Below are positions 1 to 5,126 of a stretch of 5,287 nucleotides of DNA, piece after piece; the first letter of the stretch is position 1; every line of letters starts with the position of its first letter. The notes beneath the pieces are model-generated. The model worked only from the letters and a program-made list of their open reading frames with translations, made no database searches and had not been told where the DNA came from. The stretch comes from Methanocellales archaeon. Its GTDB lineage: Archaea > Halobacteriota > UBA148. A program made the translations under genes and the position numbers. Location: NCBI GenBank assembly GCA_013415795.1, contig JAAEEL010000028.1, positions 1 to 5,287 of the forward strand. The letters are read 5' to 3'.

Positions 1-2
1 GA

Positions 3-527
3 CTTGGCACCTTTGGCAAGACGAACCCTCCGCTGAGAAGTGAATTAGATCGTGATAATCTTTGGGCATGTTTATATGGAATCGACATTATCGCCTCTGA
101 TCACGCTCCTCATACCTCTGAAGAAAAAAAGCAAGATATTTGTAGAGCACCCGCAGGTGTGCCAGGCGTCGAGACTTCATTACCTTTGATGTTATCTGCT
201 GTGAAGAGAGGTACAATATCTCTTCAACGTGTGATAGAGCTCATGTCAACCAATCCAGCTAGGATATTCAGCTTAAGGGAAAAAGGTGAGATATCTGTCG
301 GAAAAGACGCCGATCTCGTTTTTGTAGATCTAAATGACGTTGAGCCCATAAAGGAAAGGAATATGCACAGCAAGGCTGGTTGGACTCCTTTTGAGGGAAT
401 GGATGCAGTATTTCCTAAAATGACATTTGTGCGCGGAGAGATAATGTACGACGGTGAAATAGTTGGCGAGAAGGGCCATGGACATTTCGTTCAGGGCAGA
501 GGTGCCGATAAAACTATATATGTATGA
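3..527 (+). CDS. pyrC: Dihydroorotase, C-terminal part (5' end outside window)
   Basis: This enzyme of pyrimidine synthesis interconverts N-carbamoyl-aspartate and dihydroorotate in the cytoplasm. Only the last 174 codons are here, read from position 3; a full enzyme is usually about 420-450 residues, so the N-terminal HxH metal ligands and the carboxylated lysine lie outside. Visible in the fragment are the NPPLRS substrate loop (fragment residues 8-13), the SDHAPH motif (32-37) with the metal-binding catalytic Asp33, the conserved AGVPGVETSLPLML stretch (51-64), the NPA segment and GKDADLV strand of the C-terminal beta-sandwich common to amidohydrolases, and a late GWTPFEG. SDHAPH together with NPPLRS favours dihydroorotase over allantoinase or hydantoinase. 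The frame stays open to the left edge, so internal GTG or ATG codons are not the start. The last codons also carry a TATA-like sequence that probably serves the RNA gene downstream. Confidence 0.93.
   Translation, partial: LGTFGKTNPPLRSELDRDNLWACLYGIDIIASDHAPHTSEEKKQDICRAPAGVPGVETSLPLMLSAVKRGTISLQRVIELMSTNPARIFSLREKGEISVGKDADLVFVDLNDVEPIKERNMHSKAGWTPFEGMDAVFPKMTFVRGEIMYDGEIVGEKGHGHFVQGRGADKTIYV
514..522 (+). promoter_or_regulatory. TATA-like box for the 543-766 RNA candidate
   Basis: CTATATATG lies inside the last codons of the dihydroorotase gene. Its centre (about 518) is 25-26 bases before 543/544, where the closing helix of the RNA candidate begins. That is the usual archaeal TATA-to-start distance. 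The fit supports an independent transcript in the plus direction. No clear BRE element was identified. Confidence 0.5.
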
Positions 528-542
528 TTTTAAATGTTTTAT

Positions 543-766
543 TGTCCTCTGATGACTAGCGTTAGGGTTCTTTTTGGAACCGTGATCGCTGGTAAACTGG
601 GGACAACATCCGCGTTGTATAGGTCCTTGCGGGAGTTATTGCTTCGTGCTATCTATGACCGTAAGACAACCCCAATGCGGTACAGCTCCCCTGGCACGAG
701 GGTAACTGAGAGTGACTGCGGAATCTTCCAGAGAATGATCTCTCGGAGTTAGTGCGTCAGGGGACA
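543..766 (+). ncRNA. Candidate structured non-coding RNA, family not recognised
   Basis: This 224-base stretch has 116 G+C (52%), against about 20% in the 47 bases after it. Its ends pair: 543-552 with 757-766 gives 10 bp including one G-U, and ACTA (555-558) with TAGT (750-753) can continue after a small internal loop. Inside are a stem-loop closed by 556-561/587-592 and 566-571/576-581 with a TTTT loop, a hairpin 603-607/614-618, a possible 7-bp pairing 643-649/694-700, and a helix 704-707/747-750 plus 708-712/740-744 with a GG bulge. A TATA-like box sits 25 bases upstream and T-rich DNA follows, both favouring the plus strand. I looked for the GAGGAAAGTC core of RNase P RNA and the GGAAG...AGCA helix-8 signature of SRP RNA and saw neither. 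It is not tRNA-, 5S- or C/D-sized. A 72-codon frame (534-752) crosses it but resembles no protein I know and lacks a ribosome site. Function is unknown; an atypical RNase P or SRP RNA is not excluded. Confidence 0.6.
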
Positions 767-768
767 TC

Positions 769-795
769 CTTTTAAGCTTTAACTTTTATTTTTGC
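769..795 (+). terminator. T-rich tract after the RNA candidate, possibly also the promoter of the next gene
   Basis: Just after the closing helix come four T-runs (770-773, 778-780, 784-787 and 789-793) with almost no G or C. Archaeal transcription commonly ends at such oligo-T stretches. The same DNA contains TTTTAAGC (770-777), whose centre is about 25 bases before 798 and could start the small TOPRIM gene with a leader of roughly 15 bases. The two roles can coexist and cannot be separated from sequence. Confidence 0.35.
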
Positions 796-813
796 TCTTA
801 TTTGGTGTTTAAT

Positions 814-1224
814 ATGGAAGACAGTGATAGGCTGCTAAAAATCGAACAGATAATATGTGAAATCAAGGATTTATCTAGCGAAGGGGCTGTCATCATTGTT
901 GAGGGAAAAAAGGATAGAGAAGCCTTGAAAGAACTGGGCATTTCAGATCGAATTTTGCTTGCTTCTTCTTTTCCATTGTTGAATTTTGCTGAGGACGTCT
1001 CACGAAAAACAAATAAGGCAATCATCATAACTGATTGGGACTCACGGGGTGAAAAAATAGCAAAAAATATCTCAGCATATCTAAGAGCATCTGGCACGAA
1101 GCCCAACAATTTGATAAGAAATAAAATCAAAAAACTTGTACAAAAGGAAATCAAGGACGTAGAAGGTCTTAGTGGTTATGTTAATAAACTACGAGTAGAA
1201 GTGTATAATCAACATTACCCATAA
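814..1224 (+). CDS. Small TOPRIM-domain protein (UPF0292-like)
   Basis: This 136-residue protein is essentially a lone TOPRIM fold, as in the archaeal UPF0292 family and the related bacterial RNase M5. TOPRIM domains use an acidic Mg2+ site to act on phosphodiester bonds in nucleic acids. The catalytic Glu30 is in VIIVEGKKD (residues 26-34), with Asp34 following, and the DxD pair is Asp74 and Asp76 in TDWDSRGEK. The C-terminal 50 residues are lysine-rich (about 108-120), consistent with nucleic-acid binding. ATG at 814 is preferred; the frame also opens at TTG 802 and GTG 805, but that adds only four residues. No Shine-Dalgarno sequence is visible, so translation may use a short or leaderless mRNA. 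It lies 47 bases after the RNA candidate and 206 bases before dnaG, itself a TOPRIM protein. The exact substrate is unknown; processing of a structured RNA by analogy with RNase M5 is only a hypothesis. Confidence 0.85.
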   Translation: MEDSDRLLKIEQIICEIKDLSSEGAVIIVEGKKDREALKELGISDRILLASSFPLLNFAEDVSRKTNKAIIITDWDSRGEKIAKNISAYLRASGTKPNNLIRNKIKKLVQKEIKDVEGLSGYVNKLRVEVYNQHYP

Positions 1225-1238
1225 CTTTATTAAACCCT

Positions 1239-1247
1239 AAAATATAA
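1239..1247 (+). promoter_or_regulatory. TATA-like box, possible dnaG promoter
   Basis: AAAATATAA lies 15 bases after the TOPRIM stop codon. It would place a transcript start near 1268 and give dnaG a leader of about 160 bases, long for an archaeal mRNA. An alternative AT-rich element, GATAAAATAG (1284-1293), would start near 1313. The choice between them is uncertain, and read-through from the TOPRIM gene is also possible. Confidence 0.3.
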
Positions 1248-1252
1248 CTGAT

Positions 1253-1277
1253 ATTGTGATCTGTATAGATCATCAAT
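1253..1277 (+). promoter_or_regulatory. Inverted repeat next to the putative dnaG start site, possible operator or leader hairpin
   Basis: TGATCT (1257-1262) and AGATCA (1267-1272) form a perfect 6-bp inverted repeat around GTAT. ATTG (1253-1256) and CAAT (1274-1277) extend it to 10 bp with one bulged T at 1273. It lies 6 bases after the TATA-like box and spans the predicted start site. A dyad there is where an archaeal repressor often binds. It could also fold as a small RNA hairpin if transcription begins earlier. Confidence 0.35.
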
Positions 1278-1380
1278 CTCACAGATAAAATAGCTAAACA
1301 GGTAATCTTAACTTCATTCATGATTAATTCATTAGTAATCTGAAAGTTGTAGGGCACAAAGGGTCAAGTAACGTAGTAGT

Positions 1381-1429
1381 TGAAATTCCCCTTGATTACA
1401 ATAGCTATTTTTTCTTTAGGGGGGTTTTA
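1381..1429 (+). promoter_or_regulatory. Leader hairpin covering the dnaG ribosome-binding region
   Basis: Bases 1381-1392 can pair without interruption with 1418-1429. This gives 12 bp, three of them G-U, with four consecutive C-G pairs between CCCC (1388-1391) and GGGG (1419-1422). The 25-base loop contains the small palindrome AATAGCTATT (1400-1409). The 3' arm includes GGGGGG (1419-1424), the only Shine-Dalgarno-like sequence before the ATG at 1431, and ends one base before that codon. Closed, the hairpin would hide the ribosome site. The structure is seen; a regulatory role is inferred. Confidence 0.45.
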
Positions 1430-1430
1430 A

Positions 1431-2594
1431 ATGCAAAATTCTGATACAACAAAATATATAATCCGTGTTCGTATAAACGCCGAAGGCGTTGTGGAGAAAC
1501 CAGACGTGGTGGGAGCCGTATTTGGGCAAACAGAAGGATTGCTAGGCGAGGACCTGGACCTAAGAAATCTTCAGAAGACGGGAAGGATAGGCAGAATAGA
1601 GGTCAACATAGAGTCTAAGGCAGGTAAATCAAGTGGAACCGTTTTGATTCCGTCTTCTCTAGATAAAGTTGAAACAGCGATATTGGCGGCAGCCGTAGAA
1701 ACTATAGATAGGGTAGGACCTTGTGTTGCTGAGATTACTGTAGAAAAAGTTGAAGATGTTAGGGCGACTAAAAGAAAACAGATCATAAATAGGGCAAAAC
1801 ACGTTCTTTCCGATAAATTCGATCATGGTATCCCGGGAGGGCAAGAGATAACAGAATCTGTTAGGCAGGCGGTGCGCGTAGAAAAGATTACATCTTATGG
1901 TGAAGAGAGCTTGCCTGCAGGTCCTAACATACTTAATTCAGATGCAGTACTCATCGTAGAAGGGAGAGCAGACGTCATGAATTTGCTTCGCTACGGCATC
2001 AAGAATGCGGTTGCAGTTGAAGGAACCAATGTTCCTTTGACTATAGGGGAGTTAAGCAAAAAGAAAACCGTCACAGTCTTCTTGGACGGGGATAGGGGTG
2101 GAGACCTCATATTAAAGGAACTGCTTCAGACAGCAGACATCGATTATGTTGCAAGGGCTCCGGATGGCAAAGGCGTAGAGGAGTTAACTCAAAAGGAGAT
2201 TGTCAAAGCATTAAGAAACAAGGTGCCAGTGGAACAAGCCATAGAGGGAGGATCCGATCGTAGAACGAAGAGTTCTAAAAGAAAAATCTTGAGATGGAAA
2301 CCTACTAAAAAGGAAAACGAACTCAAAGAATATGCTGAGGAACTCAATGGCACTTTGAGTGCGAAATTGCTCAACTCTGGTAAAAAAGTCATAAAAGAAG
2401 TTGCTGTCAGAGATCTTGCAAATGTACTTAAAGAGAGTGACAACGTTACTGGTGTGGTCTTTGATGGAGTTATTACGCAAAGAATACTCGACATAGCAGC
2501 AGAAAAGAATCTTGAATATTTAGTTGGTGTCAAGCTAGGTAATATCGTCAAGAGACCTCTATCTGTGAAAGTTTTGACAACTAGCGATCTATGA
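1431..2594 (+). CDS. dnaG: Archaeal DnaG-type primase (TOPRIM primase / exosome subunit)
   Basis: At 387 residues this is a full-length archaeal DnaG, somewhat shorter than many homologs. Archaeal DnaG lacks the zinc-finger architecture of bacterial DnaG, can make RNA primers in vitro, and is a stable component of the archaeal RNA exosome. Visible regions are the conserved N-terminal domain (about 1-125) with [38 protein letters not shown] and [15 protein letters not shown]; the TOPRIM domain (about 170-245) with catalytic Glu177 in LIVEGRAD, Asp181, and Asp219/Asp221 in LDGDRGG; a charged linker rich in Lys, Arg and Ser (about 272-300); and the C-terminal domain with [15 protein letters not shown] (342-356). 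All metal-binding acidic residues are present. The ATG at 1431 follows GGGGGG and gives the expected N-terminus. The gene's last 14 bases overlap the end of the convergent acetyltransferase gene. Its leader hairpin suggests translational control. Confidence 0.96.
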   Translation: MQNSDTTKYIIRVRINAEGVVEKPDVVGAVFGQTEGLLGEDLDLRNLQKTGRIGRIEVNIESKAGKSSGTVLIPSSLDKVETAILAAAVETIDRVGPCVAEITVEKVEDVRATKRKQIINRAKHVLSDKFDHGIPGGQEITESVRQAVRVEKITSYGEESLPAGPNILNSDAVLIVEGRADVMNLLRYGIKNAVAVEGTNVPLTIGELSKKKTVTVFLDGDRGGDLILKELLQTADIDYVARAPDGKGVEELTQKEIVKALRNKVPVEQAIEGGSDRRTKSSKRKILRWKPTKKENELKEYAEELNGTLSAKLLNSGKKVIKEVAVRDLANVLKESDNVTGVVFDGVITQRILDIAAEKNLEYLVGVKLGNIVKRPLSVKVLTTSDL

Positions 2595-3021
2595 TCTTTC
2601 TCATTATGAGTGCACTCTCTCCGTCGTAATAATACCTGTGGATAGTATCAACTATATTGAAGCCTAGCTTTTGATACAATTCCTGTGCGATTAGATTACT
2701 TTTTCTCACCTCTAATCTCACAATTATAACTCCGTTTTTTCTGAAATTATTCAAGAGTTCTTTTATCAATGATGTGGCAACTCCTTGCATCCTATTTTTC
2801 TTATCGACTGCAATCGAAAATATCCTTCCTTCAAACTTTGATATTAGCATTCCGACCGCGAATCCTACAACAACTCCATCCATTTCCGCAACTAAAAATC
2901 CCTCAGAGTTCATCTCATACAACTTCATATACAAGAATTTATCATGGTCTCTAAACGCTTCTTCTTCTATGGATATTACTTGCTTAAAGTCTCTTGGCAT
3001 AAATTTTCTTATCAAAAACAT
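2581..3021 (-). CDS. rimI: GNAT-family N-acetyltransferase, RimI/Ard1-like
   Basis: This 146-residue GNAT enzyme is probably an N-alpha-acetyltransferase of the archaeal RimI/Ard1 type, moving acetyl from acetyl-CoA to protein N-termini in the cytoplasm. The N-terminal IRKFMPRDF start, the acetyl-CoA-binding motif A with RMQGVA (residues 77-82; consensus Q/R-x-x-G-x-G/A), LEVRKSN (103-109), YQKLGF (116-121) with the likely general-acid tyrosine, and the closing [11 protein letters not shown] (130-140) are all typical. The ATG at 3021 is preferred because it gives the usual N-terminus; a TTG two codons earlier (3027) is possible but unneeded. No good Shine-Dalgarno sequence is seen. The stop lies inside the 3' end of dnaG, so the two convergent mRNAs are complementary over at least 14 bases. 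The exact protein substrate cannot be read from the sequence, and other small GNAT activities are possible. Confidence 0.88.
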   Translation of the reverse strand: MFLIRKFMPRDFKQVISIEEEAFRDHDKFLYMKLYEMNSEGFLVAEMDGVVVGFAVGMLISKFEGRIFSIAVDKKNRMQGVATSLIKELLNNFRKNGVIIVRLEVRKSNLIAQELYQKLGFNIVDTIHRYYYDGESALIMRKIIDR

Positions 3022-3268
3022 GTTCAATCACATTTTTTGCAGGAATCTGTCTTTTTGAGGCAATGTATGTATACAAACTCGTTAAATAGATTTATCCATA
3101 CTTTTTTTCAACATACGTATTTTATGGCATATCTTTTGCATATATAACTTCAGCTATGATATCAAATTACATATCTCTTCCAATACACCACAAATTGTTT
3201 TAAGTAATTTTCCATCGATGTTCTCTACTGGAATCAATTCAATCAAGTCAACTTGCATGGTAGTAATT
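3022..3268. promoter_or_regulatory. Divergent intergenic region between the acetyltransferase and UPF0146 genes
   Basis: This AT-rich gap must hold both promoters. For the plus-strand gene there are two TATA-like boxes: CATATATAA (3139-3147), starting near 3168 with a leader of about 100 bases, and TTTTAAGTAA (3198-3207), starting near 3228 with a leader of about 40 bases. For the minus-strand gene the candidates are AT-rich DNA at 3083-3095 and TGTATGTATACA (3065-3076), which contains the palindrome GTATAC; neither is convincing. A TACGTA palindrome lies in AACATACGTATT (3111-3122). No credible coding region or RNA gene is seen. Confidence 0.4.
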
Positions 3269-3673
3269 ATGGTTAGGGGTCATAAAGATTTAGCCGAATA
3301 TATCACATCTTCCTATAGCGGGAAAGTCGTAGAGGTGGGTATAGGAAAGCATCCAGAAGTGGCACTTCTGCTAAAGGATCACTTGGAGATAATTGTGACC
3401 GACACCTCTGATCTTTGTATAGAAGGCATCCTTTTCATCAGGGACGACATATTCGATCCAAACATTCACATATATGATGGTGCGAGCTTGATTTACTCTA
3501 TTCGACCACCCGTGGAAATTCAGCATGCGATCGCATCTGTCGCAAAGAGAGTAGATGCAGACGTAATCATCCGACCATTCGCATCTGAAAAGTCAGATCT
3601 TAATAAATATTTCTCTGAATCGAGGTTGATAAACTATGGAAATGCAGTTTTCTATTTGTACAAAAATAAATAG
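3269..3673 (+). CDS. UPF0146 family protein
   Basis: This 134-residue protein has the features of archaeal UPF0146, a family with a Rossmann, methyltransferase-like fold whose biochemical function is not established. Visible are GKVVEVGIGKHPEVA (residues 18-32), resembling the glycine-rich nucleotide-binding loop of methyltransferases; IIVTDTS (41-47), ending strand two at an acidic residue; the family hallmark GASLIYSIRPPVEI (71-84); and IIRPF (100-104) and LINYGNAVFYLY (120-131) near the C-terminus. These match the methanogen protein MTH1000 as I remember it. The start is placed at ATG 3269, giving a short lead-in before the first strand; in-frame ATGs at 3257 and 3218 would add residues the family does not need. 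A weak GGTAG (3259-3263) precedes the start. The gene stands alone, divergent from the acetyltransferase and convergent with the channel gene, so context gives no functional hint. Confidence 0.85.
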   Translation: MVRGHKDLAEYITSSYSGKVVEVGIGKHPEVALLLKDHLEIIVTDTSDLCIEGILFIRDDIFDPNIHIYDGASLIYSIRPPVEIQHAIASVAKRVDADVIIRPFASEKSDLNKYFSESRLINYGNAVFYLYKNK

Positions 3674-3861
3674 CGATTATTGATTTTTCTTGTGGTTTTT
3701 CTATATGAATCAAATTAGAAATGTTATATCTCTAATCAAACTCTGGTCTCTCAGTATTTTATATCATTACTGAAAACAGATTAGATACTATTAGTTATCT
3801 TGTCATTTAAATTTATCAACAGGAATTGTATGTTATACTTTTTCTTTAATCCACAAAGACT
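3674..3861. terminator. Convergent gap with T-runs and three small hairpins, likely shared termination region
   Basis: The gap lies between two converging genes. In plus orientation the T-runs TTTTTCTTGTGGTTTTTCT (3684-3702) follow the UPF0146 stop closely and are a plausible archaeal terminator. Three AT-rich inverted repeats follow: ATTAGA/TCTAAT (3714-3719/3731-3736), TCAGTA/TACTGA (3751-3756/3768-3773), both with 11-base loops, and AGATACT with AGT-T-ATCT (3783-3789/3793-3800). Minus-strand transcripts ending here would meet TTTAAATGAC and less distinct T-rich DNA. No gene is seen. Confidence 0.4.
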
Positions 3862-4803
3862 TTATTTTGTCAGTAACCCATCTTCCTTTTTTAACCTAAT
3901 ATCATAGGATTCTGAAGCTATCTCAACATTTTTAAGACCATCCAGTAAAGATACTATCTTTCTATAAATATCATCTTTTGTTTTCCTTCGTTCCCTAACT
4001 ATGGAAATATATCTCATCTGCAACATTATCCAGTTATCCGTTAACTCCAAATATATTGAGGGTGAAGTTGGGCGCCTCTCTAAGTAGAATTTTTCCTCAA
4101 GTTTGGATATATCTTTTTCTGCCAGTGCAGATGAGTCCTTAGTCTCTTCAATAAGCAGGGAATTTAACTCTTGGATTGCTTTTTTCCAATCGCTATCATG
4201 AGTAAGGGGAATAGAGATCTCATCCCAGATGAAATTATGATCTCTGGTAAAACTAATTATGTTTTGAGAAATAATTTGCCCATTGGGGATTGTTATAATC
4301 CTTCCAGTGGCTTGATCGCCATTTACCCACTCATTAAGCTCCAGTAATGTTGTGCTTAGAACCCCTATATCTATTACGTCTCCTGTAACTGAATTAATTT
4401 CAATCCTATCTCCTACTCTATAATATCTGTTGATAACTAAAATTAACCCACCAACAAAATTTTTAACGATATCCTGCAACGCTATGGCTAGTCCTGCACC
4501 AACTATACCATAAGTTACTAACAGATTTTTAGGATCAGAAACCCATATATTGCTTACTATAATTAAGGCTATAATAACTGATATTATGTTAATTACTTTT
4601 CTAGTTGAATATCTTGATTTACTCTGTTTAATCTTCTTAATCAATGCCTCTTCTGTGATTATTTTTCCAATAATATACACCATCACTAATGCAAACATAG
4701 TGTATGTAACTTTGTCAAGATTAATATCTTCCAAAATTATATTTATGCCAATACTTGTAATTGCCAGAATTATTAAAATTACTAGATTTACTATTTTACC
4801 CAT
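3862..4803 (-). CDS. mscS: Small-conductance mechanosensitive channel, MscS family
   Basis: This 313-residue membrane protein matches the compact MscS architecture (E. coli MscS has 286). MscS channels form heptamers that open under membrane tension and release solutes during hypo-osmotic shock. Predicted helices are TM1 (about 5-24), TM2 (about 32-50), a hydrophobic helix at 69-88 and the pore-lining helix at 97-126, where GIVGAGLAIALQDIVKNFVG shows the regular Gly/Ala packing typical of the family. Next come the beta-domain signature YRVGDRIEINSVTGDVIDIG (128-147) and the conserved TIPNG (171-175). A mixed alpha/beta cytoplasmic domain with a charged helical segment (about 205-240) and a lysine-rich tail complete it. 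The insert ELNEWVNGDQATGR (155-168) before the IPNG strand is longer than in E. coli MscS. ATG 4803 is preferred, with AGGGG nine bases upstream. The coding DNA is more AT-rich than dnaG (one counted 60-base line, 3901-3960, has 19 G+C). It stands alone. Confidence 0.93.
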   Translation of the reverse strand: MGKIVNLVILIILAITSIGINIILEDINLDKVTYTMFALVMVYIIGKIITEEALIKKIKQSKSRYSTRKVINIISVIIALIIVSNIWVSDPKNLLVTYGIVGAGLAIALQDIVKNFVGGLILVINRYYRVGDRIEINSVTGDVIDIGVLSTTLLELNEWVNGDQATGRIITIPNGQIISQNIISFTRDHNFIWDEISIPLTHDSDWKKAIQELNSLLIEETKDSSALAEKDISKLEEKFYLERRPTSPSIYLELTDNWIMLQMRYISIVRERRKTKDDIYRKIVSLLDGLKNVEIASESYDIRLKKEDGLLTK

Positions 4804-4811
4804 CGTAGGTT

Positions 4812-4848
4812 GCCCCTTAGATGGTATTAAATATTAAGCATTTATAAA
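4812..4848 (-). promoter_or_regulatory. Promoter and ribosome-binding site of the mscS gene
   Basis: On the minus strand a clean TATA box, TTTATAAA (4841-4848), lies about 25 bases before a likely start near 4818-4820. The resulting leader is only about 15 bases and carries AAGGGG (minus strand, 4813-4818), nine bases before the ATG at 4803. The spacing of all three elements is consistent and supports the chosen start codon. Confidence 0.55.
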
Positions 4849-5081
4849 TGTTCCCAATATCAATACAAATTAATATAAAAATAAGTTTTCTGCCATTCAG
4901 CGAATCGAATTTCTGAGCTTCGCTTTAAATTTCAGAATTCATCCTAATTATCAGTATTAAACGAATACAAAAATGGAAAAATACTTATTAAAGGATTAGA
5001 AAAGATTTTCACAAAAAATAGGTAATAATCTGTCCGAATAATTAATAAAGAGGAATTTATGTAAAAGGTGACATTAATCCA
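4849..5081. other. AT-rich intergenic stretch with interleaved inverted repeats, no gene seen
   Basis: This is the middle of the 323-base gap between the divergent mscS and nucleotidyltransferase genes. The most structured part is 4899-4940, where two inverted repeats compete: AGCGAA/TTCGCT (4899-4904/4919-4924), and GAATTTCTGA (4907-4916) with TCAGAATTC (4932-4940), the latter 9 bp with one bulged T. From 4950 to 5081 the DNA is A/T-rich with only tiny open frames, such as an 8-codon ATG frame at 4973. A good ribosome-site-like AAAGGTGAC (5064-5072) occurs but has no start codon at the right distance. I see no protein or tRNA gene. Confidence 0.4.
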
Positions 5082-5119
5082 TTTAAAACATAATGCTTAA
5101 GACATCTTGTGCAAAAGGA
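5082..5119 (+). promoter_or_regulatory. Promoter and ribosome-binding site of the nucleotidyltransferase gene
   Basis: TTTAAAA (5082-5088) is centred about 25 bases before 5110. Transcription from there would leave a leader of about 17 bases containing AAAAGGAAG (5113-5121), whose AGGA lies seven bases before the ATG at 5127. The elements fit together and favour ATG 5127 over the in-frame GTG at 5109, which would coincide with the transcript start. Confidence 0.45.
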
Positions 5120-5126
5120 AGTCATC

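Noticed and set aside
534..752. 72-codon plus-strand open frame over the RNA candidate
   Set aside because: It has no ribosome site, resembles no known protein, and lies almost wholly inside a stretch with extensive self-complementarity and a flanking promoter-like box, which fits an RNA better.
543..766. RNase P RNA, SRP RNA or C/D box sRNA as the identity of the RNA candidate
   Set aside because: The GAGGAAAGTC core of RNase P and the helix-8 GGAAG...AGCA signature of SRP RNA were not found. A TGATGA (C box-like, 550-555) occurs next to the closing stem, but no D box is correctly placed and the RNA is far too long for an archaeal C/D RNA.
543..766. The RNA candidate encoded on the minus strand
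   Set aside because: An AT-rich element does exist near 784-792, but the minus-strand 3' side has no T-run, whereas the plus strand has both a better TATA-like box and T-runs after the closing helix.
798..1154. 118-codon minus-strand open frame opposite the small TOPRIM gene
   Set aside because: It is antisense to a gene with intact TOPRIM catalytic motifs, and its own Ser/Leu/Phe-rich product shows no family features.
1320..1343. Seven-codon ATG frame in the dnaG leader as an upstream regulatory peptide
   Set aside because: There is no ribosome site, and the codons show no pattern suggesting attenuation control.
2189..2551. Minus-strand open frames opposite dnaG
   Set aside because: They are mirror frames of the conserved dnaG coding sequence, with low-complexity Ser/Leu/Phe-rich products.
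2769..3147. Plus-strand open frames across the acetyltransferase gene and its upstream region
   Set aside because: They are antisense to a well-supported GNAT protein and have no recognisable motifs.
3862..4803. mscS as a horizontally acquired gene because of its AT-rich coding DNA
   Set aside because: Membrane proteins rich in Ile, Asn and Lys are naturally AT-rich in such genomes, and no mobile element, repeat boundary or tRNA flanks it.
5064..5072. AAAGGTGAC as a ribosome site for an unannotated small gene
   Set aside because: No ATG, GTG or TTG follows at a suitable distance, and the frame beginning ATT closes after six codons.
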